Program-made: the position numbers and the translations under genes | The notes under the pieces: generated by a model | What the model was told of the DNA's origin: nothing | Databases searched by the model: none | Seen by the model: the letters and a program-made list of their open reading frames with translations, nothing else | Source: Ascocoryne sarcoides NRRL 50072 | Taxonomy: Eukaryota; Ascomycota; Leotiomycetes; Helotiales; Gelatinodiscaceae | DNA length: 64,000 bases | NCBI GenBank assembly: GCA_000328965.1 | Contig: KB205950.1 | Coordinates: forward strand, 443,441 to 507,440 | Direction: 5' to 3' | Shown: positions 1 through 12,039 of the stretch, one piece after another | Position numbering within the stretch: position 1 is the stretch's first letter | How the letters are laid out: the number at the start of each line of letters is the position of its first letter

Positions 1-917
1 GTAAGGACAGCTTTGAATATGATTTCGTAAATCTTGTGGTACGATTTATCGCTGAGGACATTTCTAGAATAAATTAGATAGAGATAATATTCAGAGTCTC
101 ATATGACTTGCAGATTTAATGCCTTATGTGTTCGATCGAAAAAGGCTTTCAAGTCTATTGACAATTTAGAAACGGTCAAACCTTGGGGAGCAGTGTAACA
201 CACCTTTGATTCCATCGCTCCGCTCCTTCTGGTTCCCTCTTTCAACAAGTTCTGCAGCCATCAGTTACATGTTTTCGGATATTCGGTCTCATGGCCAATA
301 AATACCCAGAACCTCGTGAAGCCGTATCTCTCCAGTACCACTGCTCTCGCCCATTGTGATGGAAGACTTGGGGATGGAAGCACATTGCCGGCGGAAGGAA
401 AAAAGATAGGTCGAAGTGGTCCAAGACGTAGGAGAACGATGGGATGAGAATCCTCCAGGCAGCTCCAGGAATGGAAATTTAATTCAGATGAAAGAGGGAT
501 ATTAGCACATGGCACAAGTAGTCATGCTCACGTCCACCCAGGGGAGCTGAGACCTCGTCGGGACTAAAATATCAACAAGCGCTGAATGCGATTGATCGAT
601 TGCGAATATTCAGCCTTGTGGGTTTGGTAACGTAAAGGGACGTTGTGCATGTGAATTCGTTGTCCTAGGCAGCCAAAATTAGTTAGTTCTGGAGCAGACG
701 CGAATTGACGCGGGGAGCTTGAGCTTCATCGACGTCGCGCCTCGCCAAGACCCTTCTATATTTTTTCCCAGGAGCCTCAACCAGCTCTCCGTTGTATCTT
801 CACCTCCAAAGCAGCATTTCAATCGGTCCAGATCAGTTGCATAGGCCGCATATGATCTTGCCCCGATACCTTCGCTCGTATTCGTCCGTCTGCGCTCTTC
901 GGCGCATTAATTCAACC
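1..917. other. Left-edge intergenic region and NUP192 5' flank
   Basis: No gene is supported here. The only open frames are two short overlapping minus-strand ones (242-424 and 261-515) that resemble no family I know. The right part, about 660-917, must hold the NUP192 promoter and leader. An in-frame upstream ATG for NUP192 lies at 792 (see the NUP192 entry). Confidence 0.5.
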
Positions 918-3900
918 ATGGCGGAACCCATCACTAGCCTCGAAACCCTCCAAGCTCTACACTCGGATTTGCTTGCTCTGTCGGAGTCGCGATTATCAAG
1001 CCTAGAGAGGCTGGATGCCCAAATCAACGCACATATCAACGACTTTCGGAACCTATTAGATAAGAAGTCTCGCAGCGAGCAGAGTCGGCAGAGCTTAGCA
1101 ACCGGTTTGGACTTCCAATAGGACTCCCTTTACAACAGCTAACGAAGAGTTCAACAGGAAAACTTGATGATGCAGGTGACCAGTATAACATTAACGATGA
1201 ATTCCAACAAGAATCCCTCAAGCTGGCGGACGATTTAAACCTCGACGAGCTCGACTCTGCTCGCATAATTCTGGCGGTACAGGCTGCTTCGGAAGCAACT
1301 GGCCGGCCTGCCCTTACAAATGCCATACTACGATTTCACCAGCGGCGGAAATACTTACTAGATTGTCTAATGCTTATTTTGCAAAATGCGGCGGATGTTG
1401 ATCAAAGCGAAGACGTGCAAGATAGTCTCCAAAAGCAAGTGGTTCGCATAGTCCAGCCAGAAGGCACTTCCCGGAATCAGTACATGCAGAAATGTCTTTC
1501 GAGTATGACCGATATCAAGCAATGGCTTCAACGAATCTCAGAAAGGATAAATAGCGCATCTGTTCTAGGTCAGGGGCAACAGCCGGAAGTCCTAGAGACC
1601 ATTGAATATCAGCGGACTACCCTCATAAAACAGCATGAATCCCTCAGCATCATTGCTCTTTGCCTCATAAAGCAAGGCTACTCATCAAAAGCAGAGTTCG
1701 AATCGGTTTTAGAATCGTTAAAAAAGGCGGAAAAGTACGATAACCTCCTTTGTAAGTAGGTCCCCTGTTTTTACCTTTTGCACTCAATATTACATATCCA
1801 TCACGGTCGTTATTACACTATAAACTCTAGACACTAATACAAGACCCAGTACATCTTTTTCCCATTATCTCAGCTTGTATTTCACGCTTCGGCGGCGCAG
1901 AAGGGGGTGGGGAGCTGCCTGATGCTAGAGCACTAAACGAAAAAATATTCACCCATTTAGAGGATAATCCATGGACTTTGCCCTATGTTTCTGCTGCCTT
2001 TCGAGTATGGTGGCTTTCTGAATACAGTGGCTGGTATTCAGAAAACCATGATGGGACCATTCCAGAGAGCCAACTTGAACAAGGTGAGTGTCACCCTCGC
2101 ATGATGTAATTTCCAGATAGCTAACAACCATCTTAGAGGCCAAACAGCGCTCTAAGCAATTTGCAGATGCCTTGAAAGATGGGGCTTTCGACTTCATTTT
2201 ATCTCTCTCTGCAGATGTTAAATCTGTGGAATGGCAATGGCAAGATCCCGCCCGCCACGGACTGCGCGTGTGGTTGCAACAAAAGGCTCCTGTGGTTTTG
2301 GCGGATTCTGTGCCGTTCTCTGATTTTTTCCAGGAAGCTCTTATGGAGCAGTTGGAAACCTTCATAGAGGGTTTCATTACCAACCTCCCCGACGTGCTCA
2401 GGAAGCTTCGAGTCGATGAGGATGAACAGAGGCAGTTTAGTAAAGATCATGAACATGAACTTAATCTCGAGAAATTTCTCGTCATTATTTCATATACTTT
2501 CGAGGGCCGGCCAAAGGCTGCATTAGAAGGCTTTTGGGATGTGGCAGATGGTGCTCTACTTGGGTTTGTGCAGTGGGCTTCTCGCCGAGCATCCACACCA
2601 CTTGTTAGCGCATTTTGCGAAATGCTTCAGGCCATCTCGGAGGACGAGGAGTGTGCAACAGCTGCCCACAAGCTTCTATTAGATGATCACGCTCAATCTT
2701 CTGGTAAAATGAGAAGAACGCATTCTCTGACGTGGAACCAGATTTTCAGAGAGCTTCAATTCTTCTCTTTGAAAATTCGTGACCGTCCAGCCATACCACA
2801 GCCTCAAGCATATCGTGGCGGAAAGCCTCACAGTGAGCAAATGGAGGTAGAGCCGGAGTCGTCCCTAATGCTTGAGTGCTATTTACGACTCATCGGTCGT
2901 TTTTGTACCGTGAGTGAAGTAGTAAGAGAGTTTTTGGTACAGAATGATGATTTTCACATTATCGATCTACTCTTCCAGCTTGCTAGCAGCTCCATTGGGC
3001 CCCGTCTCAGAGCTTGTGCCTTCGCAACTCTTCAATCTCTCTTGAGCCAAAAAACGAGACAGAGAGGCGAGAGCATGTGGGAATCTTTTGATGTATGGAT
3101 TGCTGGCGGCTACTCGCCAGGTTCTGCCATGCCTAAAACTTCCTTCACCTCATCTTCAGCCGCCTCAGCAGGTAGAATATTAAGCGACCTAGCTTCGGGG
3201 TTTGAACAGCCAAATGCATTCGTGCAGTTTTTGGAGGCACTATTATCACCGTACAATGACGAATCAGATCTCAATGGCGGGCTTCCATTTCCCGAAAACT
3301 TAGGAGTCTCGTATCGCCAGCCCGGTATTGATCCTTATATTGATTCTGCTCTCGGGGAGATATTTGCCACAAGGGCTACGGAACTCAACGAGCCTTTGCA
3401 AGTCAAGATTCTACAACTGACGTGTTTAAATTTCATCGCAACCTGTCTTGACACCTTTAATGAAGACCTAGTTGTTTTTGCAAGCCAGTCTAATATTGCT
3501 ATAGACTCCGCGATCAGAGCTACCAACTTGCAAACATACGTCCTCTTGCATCCTTTTTCCAGAGTGATGGAGTGGATGTTTAATGAGAAGGTTATGCATG
3601 CCTTGTTTGCCACTGTTCATCAGGATGCAGCCGAAGTGGCAAGATCAGGTCCCAACTCACCGCTGATTCAATGCCTTTTGCGAGGCCTACATGTCATTGG
3701 AACAATTTTGGATCTTCAACCTACATATTTGGACATCATACGACCCTTGGTCAAGTCGCAGCCGAATTATCGCCGCGTTCCAGTCTCGAATGCTGCATTT
3801 GGATCCTTCGAGGATGGTGTACTTAGTCACCTATCCATAATACCTGATCTTGGTCGCTATTGCAGCAGTGGCCACCCTGAACTCATTATAGCTTCCTTGA

Positions 3901-6236
3901 GACTTCTGGAAAAACTCTCTTCTTCCCCAAAACTTGCTTCGGCCCCAAGCTCCCGTTTAGGCCGACGATCCGATAGGAACAAAGCCCTAGCTGCTCTTGA
4001 TGAAGATGCTGAGACAGTATCACAAACATTACTTGGCGAAATGATAACCGAGATCGATAGGAATCAAGGCCCTCAATCTCCTGCATACATTATCAAAGAT
4101 TGCATCCTAAATTTCCTTATCACCTGTCTCCGATCTGCCCCTGGCCAACAAACAATTGCACATCTTCTGCTTGGATTTCGGTGTGGCAGTGAAGGACTAA
4201 GCATAGAACCAGAAAGCCCTTTCAGTCGGGAAGTGTCTTTGTTTCATACAATCCTCAATCTCGTCTTAAGCTCGAATATCGCAGATAACGAAGGTACAAT
4301 AGTCTCTTGGCTGGTTTCGCTGAACCATAAAGGACTTCAAGTGCTGAAGGAGTTATGGCTCTCGCCTATTTCATCTGAGCTCACAATGATAGAGATGCGG
4401 GCTAACAATTCATTTTTCATATTGTTTGTGAAAGAAATAGTTCTTGGGCCTGAAATTTCGTGGGATGGAATATACACTTCGGATCCCTTGTTTCCGTCGA
4501 CGGGAGCAACATGTCTTTCGGAATTTTTATGCCGGCGGGCACTTATTTTACAGTACTTGTCTGCTGAGCTCCGCCAAGTTACAAGAGGTCATTCGCCATC
4601 TCTTAAACAGAGAATCTTTGAAACCCTACTAGGTTCCACCACAGTTGAAGATGGGAGTAAGACAGACCATGCAACCGTGTTTGATCTTTTCGACTTTATG
4701 GAGCCCGATTTCCCTCCCGAGACAACAGTTCCCCAACTAGATTTCTTCCAGGATCTTAATCTATATGCTTGCTTGGATAATAGCGACGACCCTTCATCCA
4801 CTTGGAATCTCGACCAGCTTGAAAAACTTCTGGTTTTGAAAAGAGCTGAGCTTGGGCAAGAGCTTCTTCAAGCCAATCCTCAAGTCCTCACTCAAGTCAA
4901 TTTTGAGGCTCAAGGTCTACTAGACTTTGCTGCGAGGGATAATCAAGCTAAATTATTGAGTGCTTCCCGGCTTAAGGTATTGAGAGGCTGGGTACAAATA
5001 ACACTTGTAATGATCGAGAGCGGTGAACTCGATAGCGCAAGCAAGATCCCATTTGTGCTTAAGACACTCCAAACAATTATGCCCCGGCTCGAGAGTGACC
5101 TCGGGGTTGTCTCAGAAGCTATTGAACTTGCAAGGCTTGCAAAATCTCTTGTATTCAGTCTCGACTTTGGTTCTGAAGCATTAAAGCAAGGTGATATGGG
5201 AGAAGTAGTCAGCGACAGGTTGTTTCACCTCTTCCAAGTCTCGCTTCGTGCAATAAATACACTTGGGGCTCAAGTTACCCTGAAAGAATACTTCTACAAC
5301 ATCTGTTATCGGTACCTAACTGGTATGTCTGATATTACAGGCGTATCAGGAGTCCATCGCCGACACAGCATTCAAACAATCAAGTCGGCTGGCGAGAGAT
5401 TCATAGACCTAATTTGCGATGATGCACATTCGGGGGAGCCAACTTGCAGGATTGCCGCTTTGCTCGTTCTTGGTGCGCTCGTCAAGATGGGCAAGAACGA
5501 GGATTCGAAATATATCGTTGATTCATTAAATCGCCTTAATTTCATTGGCGTCCTTGTTGACTCGATCCAGGGTATCTCGGTAGATCTACGAGAGACCTCA
5601 ATTGAAGGTGAGTGTTATCCGTTATTATTAGCAGCAATAGTGCTAACTTAATAAGATGTGGACATGCAGTTGTCCTATTGCCATGCTCGACTTGCTTTGC
5701 TACTTCACATATCTCAAACCCGCTTTGGGGCCACCGCCGTTCTCAATGCCGGGCTATTCCATTCCATTCAGGCCTCGGGTTTATTCGCCACAGATCCTGA
5801 CTTGGGCGTTGGTATGTTTTTTCTCCCCAGCTGTTTTGTCATTTCGCTAATAGAACAAGATATTGACGGTCCGGGTGCGATCGTGAAACACTACGATCTG
5901 CTAGCAGCAGTGATGAGGATTATTTGTGCATGTATTCTCAGTCGAGGAATCCAAAACCAGCAATCACTCGAACAGGGCCGGAAATTTCTTACGGAAAATC
6001 GACTTGCGATTCTTGCTGTTTTGAAAAAGTCAGCCGGTCTTGGCGCTGCAGTTGAGATATCAGAGCAGAGTATCGACGAGCTAGCGGATTCCTTTATGCT
6101 GCTTATCTCGGTCACAGGGTTTCTGGACGTAGGGCTCCTCTTCATGTCATCCTTATAAAAGCATGCTAACCGCTACCAGTTTGAAGAGCAAACAACCCAA
6201 AAGAAGCAGGCGAAGGTGTTTACGGCTTTTACGTGA
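918..6236 (+). CDS. NUP192: Nucleoporin Nup192 (Nup205 family), inner-ring scaffold
   Basis: Structural alpha-solenoid nucleoporin of the nuclear pore inner ring. Seven exons join in frame: 918-1104, 1158-1751, 1874-2083, 2137-5607, 5656-5811, 5854-6128 and 6180-6236, giving 1649 aa, close to fungal Nup192 lengths. The family is recognised from the N-terminus (MAEPITSLETLQALHSDLL), the block WTLPYVSAAFRVWWLSEYSG encoded by exon 3, and the helical body that fills exon 4. The start at 918 is chosen because MAEPITSLETL matches family N-termini. An in-frame ATG at 792 would add 42 residues. The intron at 5812-5853 is only 42 bases, a multiple of three with no stop, so retention would insert 14 residues. 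Followed in tandem by the cullin gene. Identity rests on recalled family similarity, not on an alignment. Confidence 0.9.
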
Positions 6237-7010
6237 GTTTGGATGCATTGAGGGCAAACAAGGTGAGGGAAGCTAGCGAAAGTGTTTACGCTTTGCATAC
6301 AGACTAGGGTGTATTATAAATAGACGGCCTAGAAGTAGTGTTCCGCTGTTTCTATATGGAATTGGGTGAATTGGTGTTAGGATGCTAGTACGTCAGGATA
6401 TAATGTGTCATAAATAGGATGGTAAATGGGTAGCCAAATCCAAGGGGTTTTTCTCCAAAGAGCTGAGAGAGACCCAGAGTTGGTTTAGTTAGCTAAGGAA
6501 GACTATGAATCTATAAGATAGGATGGCTAAAGCGAGCAAGGCTCTTTTCGCTTGTCAATAGGCGGGATGCAATACGCTCCGAATAACAGCTAATAACAGC
6601 TGGCAGCGTAGGATAAATGAACGCATGATAGACCGATGTCTTTAGACACAAATCAGCAGTAGCCTTCTTCACTTTTTGATCAGCATTAAGTACTGGCTTT
6701 CGGGGGGGATTTCCGGTCATGTGATTTGTGATAGCTGAGATAGTTCTACCCTGCTCGGCGATAAGCAGAAGTCCGCCATTCACCACGCATCTTCGCGTCA
6801 TCTTTACACTCGTAGTCGATACTCCATGCCACTCTACAACTATAATACCAATTAAGCCTGCACAATCCGCAGTGCGACTTTGGTCCGACTAGTATCTAGC
6901 CCGATAACCTCAATACTACCTGCCGCCTCCCGAAACTGGGCTTCTACCAAAGTCGAGCCCTCCAATCGATAAAAACGCCTTCATGCACAGGAAAGGATAC
7001 GCCAAGGTCA
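6237..7010. other. Intergenic region between NUP192 and CUL4
   Basis: Holds the NUP192 3' end and the CUL4 promoter and leader. A minus-strand frame at 6511-6801 (96 aa) resembles no known protein and I treat it as chance. The sequence TAATAACAGCT occurs twice in a row near 6580-6602. An upstream ATG at 6983 opens a uORF, listed separately. Confidence 0.5.
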
Positions 7011-7042
7011 ATGCCGCCTTCAAAGGAGGAGTCTCCTTATAG
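6983..7042 (+). promoter_or_regulatory. Upstream ORF overlapping the CUL4 start codon
   Basis: ATG at 6983 opens a 19-codon frame ending with TAG at 7040-7042. It overlaps the cullin ATG at 7011 in the +1 frame. If the transcript starts upstream of 6983, scanning ribosomes meet this ATG first, so the uORF would be expected to lower cullin translation unless it is leaky. The transcription start is unknown. Confidence 0.45.
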
Positions 7043-9763
7043 TATTTCTACCTCATCGCGGTCGTCGTCGAAAAGAAAGCTTCAAGGTGAAATAGGCAAT
7101 CAGGCGTCCACCCAGAACTCCTCTCGATCTCCCACGTTCAACAATCAATCAGAAGGCGACACCGCGTCCTTTCAGCCAACTTCAACATCTGCCAAGCCCA
7201 AACGATTGAAAACTTCGAATTCGTCAGGCAATCTTGGCTCATCAGCAGAGATGAGCAAGAGTATAGGCAAAGGGACTAGGTCCAAGGTGATCGACTTGAC
7301 AAAACCGCCGAACTTTCAACCGCATACTGGTGCGAAGAGACTGGTGATCAAGAACTTGAGGACAACGTCAAGGAAAAATGTCGATGAATACTACGATCGC
7401 ACGTGGGATGAACTCGACAATGCCCTAGCTTGTGTATTCAGTAGGAAAGAGCCGGGCTCCCCACTAGAGGTTTTATGTCGAGGTGTGGAGATGACATGTC
7501 GGCGCGGGCGGGCAGAAGTGCTCTTTATAAATTTGAAAGAAAAGTGCAAGCTTTATATTGAGAAAACATTGCTGCCAGATATCGAGAAACAGTGCGGCTC
7601 AAGCCCGGTCGATGCACTTCGAACCGTACACAAGCGCTGGACTGTGTGGAACGAGCAATCAGTTAGCATCCAGTACACCTCTTTTGAGTTGAAGATATAT
7701 CAAAGCTAACAGGAACGTTCAGACTTTATTACGATCTATTTTCAGTTATCTTGATCGATCCTTTCTCCTAAATTCCAACGACTTTCCCCAATTAGAAGAC
7801 TTGAGCATCCAGCAATTCCGTCATGCTGTGTTTACAAAGGGCAAAATCCGAGGTCAAAAACTTGGTGAGAGGGTTATAGCTGGAATGTGTCAACTTGTTG
7901 ATCTAGATCGTAAGAGGCAGGATGATATGTTTGATCCCACGCTACTGAAGGACTCCATTTCCATGCTGCACATCTTTGGGATTTATGGGAAGTCTTTTGA
8001 GCCCAAATTTCTTGAACAAAGTCGGGCATATTTTGAGAGTTTTGCTGAAGAGCAAAGCAAATCCGACATGAAGGATTATATATGGGCCTGCAATAAGTTA
8101 TTATCCCGAGAGGGTCTAAGGTGCGATACATACAACTTCGACAGTACAACGAAGAGAACGCTTCTGGATTCGGCCCATGACACGCTTATCGAGCAACGGT
8201 CTGCCATTCTGCTCGATCCAGTAGGTCTTGGCAACCTTATTGAAGCCAATGAGATAAGCTCGTTGAAGGCGCTATATGGTCTGTTAGTCCTGCCTAAGAT
8301 CCAGAAGGAATTGACACATCCTTTCGGTACTTATATCAAGAAGGCTGGTGCATCTATTGTGAGTGATAAGGAAAAAGTAGACAACATGATACTCCATCTT
8401 CTGGAACTGAAGAGGGGTCTGGACATCATTATACGAGATGCTTTCGACAAGGATGAACAATTCGTCTATGCTCTCCGGGAGGCATTTGGTAATTTCATCA
8501 ACGACAAAAAGAACACATCTGCATGGGGAGCCTCTACATCCAAAGTTGGAGAAATGATTGCAAAGTATATGGATATGTTACTCCGTGGAGGTTTGAAGGC
8601 TGTGCCTCGGTCACTGGTGTCGGATGCCAAAGATAGAGAAACTGCCGAGAAACAAGGCCAAGCATCCACAGGGGATGAAGATGCCGAACTCGATCGGCAG
8701 CTAGAACAGGCTCTTGAATTGTTCCGTTTCGTCGAAGGAAAGGACGTATTCGAAGCCTTTTACAAGAAAGACCTTGCTCGTCGGCTTTTGATGGCCCGCA
8801 GTGCTAGCCAAGATGCCGAGCGTAACATGCTCGCAAAGCTTAAGCTCGAGTGCGGATCAAGCTTCACGCATAACCTAGAGCATATGTTCAAGGATCAAGA
8901 GCTTGCGCGGGAGGAGATGGTTGCCTACAAAGAATCAACCGGCTACAACAGCAAGACAGGTGTGGATCTCCAGGTGGTTGTCTTGTCGGCTGCCCATTGG
9001 CCTACATACCCAGATGTTCAAGTAAATATCCCCTCGGAAGTTGCACGGCACATTGAGAGATATGATCGTCACTATAAGCACAAGCATACTGGTCGGCTCT
9101 TGACTTGGAAGCACGCACTCGCCCACAGCGTAGTGAAAGCTACCTTCAACAAGGGTCCGAAGGAGCTTTTGGTCTCGGCCTTCCAAGCCATCATTCTTAT
9201 ACTATTTAATGATATCGATGCCGCCACTGGAAATCTTTCTTATGGCGACATTCAGAAAGCAACTGGCCTCGTCGACGCCGAGCTTCAACGAACCCTCCAA
9301 TCGCTAGCCTGCGCTAAGTTCCGCATCCTCACCAAACATCCAAAGGGACGAGATGTCCACCCCACGGATACCTTTACTATGAATTTGGGTTTTACGGATC
9401 CGAAATACAGGATCAAGATTAATCAGATTCAGTTGAAGGAGACCAAGGAAGAGAACAAGGAGACGCATGAGAGGGTTCATCAGGACAGACAGTATGAGAC
9501 GCAGGCGGCGATCGTCAGGATCATGAAGAGTCGGAAGACGATGACGCATGCGAATCTCGTGTCGGAGGTTATCGATCAGACGAAGAAGAGGGGTGCAGTA
9601 GAGTTGCCGGAGATTAAGAAGAATATTGAGAGTGAGTTTTTTCCCCGTGTCCTCCCGGTATGTGTTTTAAGGTTGGAAGACAGATGCTAATAGGACGGGT
9701 ACAGGTTTAATCGAAAAAGATTATATTGAGCGCGAAGGGAGTACATATGTTTATTGTGCATGA
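7011..9763 (+). CDS. CUL4: Cullin, Cul4 type; scaffold of a cullin-RING E3 ubiquitin ligase
   Basis: Scaffold of a CRL4-type E3 ubiquitin ligase, which in other fungi works with DDB1 in replication licensing, repair and heterochromatin. Exons 7011-7661, 7723-9631 and 9705-9763 give 872 aa. The first 100 residues are Ser-rich and disordered. Cullin repeats follow from about residue 105 (GAKRLVIKNLR, typical of Cul4), then the cullin homology domain (FRFVEGKDVFEAFYKKDLARRLL). The C-terminal winged helix has the neddylation motif IVRIMKSRK with acceptor Lys near residue 819, and ends TYVYCA. The first intron was placed so that TLLRSIFSYLDRSFLL is restored in frame. Cul4 rather than Cul1 or Cul3 is inferred from the N-terminal block and the length. 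An overlapping uORF precedes the start. Confidence 0.9.
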
Positions 9764-10761
9764 GCGGTTGTTTGTACGGTACAGGTTGATTGGATAAATG
9801 CGTGGGCCGATCTATGAATTATGGAAGACGGCGCGGTTTAGGTTGGGCTTAGTCAACGTTGGGGTTGAGCGAATGCTGCATTGCATGCTACATTTATATA
9901 AGTAGATTTTAGAACAAGTGAGCGTTCACGATCCGTCCTTGCTCCCTGCTTCTTCCCAGTGTTCTATGTAATCGTATCATGGAGGTATCTTCTTCCCTTG
10001 GCATATCAGCCTTAGCACTTCTACCGAGAATACTCAGATGAGAACAAATTCGCTTTCTTGCCTTCTCCCTGGTGCGGCGTTGCTAAATCCTCGAAGTCTA
10101 TAGTCCTTCCGTTCCCTTCTCCTCCTAAGGATATAAATGCAGCTGAGAAAAGACGATTAAGAGAGGTAAAGAGTCACAAGAAACAGTATGTTTTACTCCA
10201 GCCCTTAAATCTCGAAAGCTTTCTTATTATCAAAAGGTCAAAAAGAACAGAGCACACCTCTCTTCAAATGTAGACAGGTTGAAGGGCTCCAAGGCTATTA
10301 TGACGCTAATATACCCACGACCTCAGAAATAAGCACAAAACCATTATGCTTCTTACAATACAGAACGCTTAAAAAAGTGTATCAAGTGCTGCAAATCATT
10401 TGCAACATCGTTTGCGTGCGCCGTCCAGTAAAAGGCATTCCACCAGTCGTCCTCGACATCCAGCCCTTTTGGACGCAGCAGCGCCGGGTATCATAAGAAA
10501 CAAAGAGAAAAGGGAAAAAATTGAACTATCAGGTCATTATCGCCGCCAATGCCAATGGTTCCAAGTGTGCAACCCACTCCTTCCGCAAACCTGTTCGGGA
10601 ATATCTACCTGTATAAGCGAGTTGAGATGACTTTCGTTGATGCGAATTTCATATGAGGACAATCAAGTTGCCGATACAGCGATATTTCACCAACCCCAAT
10701 CAATTCCCCTATCATCCAAAGACTAAACACTACGTTGCAATGTCAAGCATAGGTATAGTCC
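9764..10761. other. Convergent intergenic region, CUL4 / GH16
   Basis: Contains the 3' ends of two convergent genes. Two short plus-strand frames (10058-10273 and 10400-10630) resemble nothing known. No repeats or RNA genes seen. Confidence 0.5.
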
Positions 10762-12039
10762 TCATAAAAACACAGTAACTAGAAAAGTAAGACAGAAGAA
10801 GGCGAAAAATGAGGCCGAAAGTGCCGATCTCGTAGCATTCCCGTTCTTTTGATATATCGTCTGATTGTTGGTTGTATTGGGTTGGTTGAGGAAGAAGTAC
10901 GATAGACCCGAGTTTGTAGCCGCGTCGGGCATGCTATTAGGAATTAAGCAGTAGGATCCAACGGCAGAAGGAACGCATCTTTGGTTTAACGCAGACTCCC
11001 TCTCGGGGTCAGACGAATTGAAGTACGCTTTCAAATATGACACAATCATTGTTGCATTCTCCGCGGGAGGACCATACGACCATAGCGGATTCCCATTGGA
11101 CCATTGGGTCAAGATTAGGTGCCCTGGCTGTGTCGGCACAGCTGACGTATTCATAGTTCCAAGAATCTGACCATCTGCGTAATATATAACATTGCCCGGG
11201 ACGAAGTCAATCCGATATTCGTGGATACCATTCGTCGGGTCAAAGGGAAGATTCGCAACAATATAATTCGAACCCGGAGAACTGAAACCTTGCCGAGCCG
11301 ATTGTTCTGACTGCAAGACGAGGTTTACCGGAAAAGTCTGGTTCTGGAAGTTAAATTGTGAGGAGAGAATCTCGATATCAATCTCCATGGAATCGTTAAA
11401 GTACTAAAAATAGTCAGGCAATTTATTTAAGGTAGAGTCCGAAGCGAACGCGAGTGTGCTAGGTGAGAACTTACCCAAAAGAATGCACTGCAAGTACCAG
11501 GAACATTCGTCAATTGTATTCCGGCTCTGTATGAACCCCAGAGAAGATCTTCGCGTATTGAATCCATTTGTGCACATGGGACGTAGTCATTCGAGGGTAT
11601 ACCGCCATCGACAACGAAGTAGAGTCCTGGATCTCCACCAAGTTTTCCAGGCCCTGTCCAGTTGGTCTGATCGAGTATTGAATTAGAGAAGACATTGCCG
11701 ACAGTGAAGTTTTCTCTAGAAGTACGTTAGCTGGTATTCGGAGTACTGTACGCGAGACTAGGAGGAAGGCGATAGAACTTACCCGTAAGGACCTCGCGCA
11801 ACATCAGGTGTCATAGCATATGATTGGCGAGCCCAGTCCGTATCTTTACTGACGTCCACTAAGTGCAGGAAATCCGTCTCAAGAAGGTCTGTGAATGAAA
11901 ACGTTGCCAGACTTGACTGGGGCCCAATCGAGACTGTGATATTGTACCCACACTCACAATATCCCGCCACGAGTTCGCAGAAGAAGCTTGTCATGCAAAG
12001 GAGCATGGCGGTGGCATATGACGGAGTGATATGTCTCAT
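10762..12039 (-). CDS. Secreted GH16-family glucanase-like protein with GPI-type C-terminus
   Basis: Probable cell-wall or extracellular protein of the GH16 concanavalin-like fold, acting on beta-glucan-type polysaccharides. Exons (complement) 11783-12039, 11475-11715 and 10762-11403 give 379 aa. The N-terminus has a hydrophobic stretch fitting a signal peptide, ending near AGYCECG. The GH16 catalytic signature ExDxE is present as EIDIE (E173, D175, E177), preceded by LLWGSYRAGIQLTNVPGTC. Several N-x-S/T sites are present. The last 20 residues are hydrophobic after a small-residue stretch, as in GPI-anchored proteins. The start at 12039 is chosen for the signal peptide; an in-frame ATG at 12078 adds 13 residues. 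Minus-strand GTAAG donors near 12453 and 12638 suggest leader introns. A 125-codon minus-strand frame (11954-12331) overlaps the start out of frame. Substrate unknown. Confidence 0.82.
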
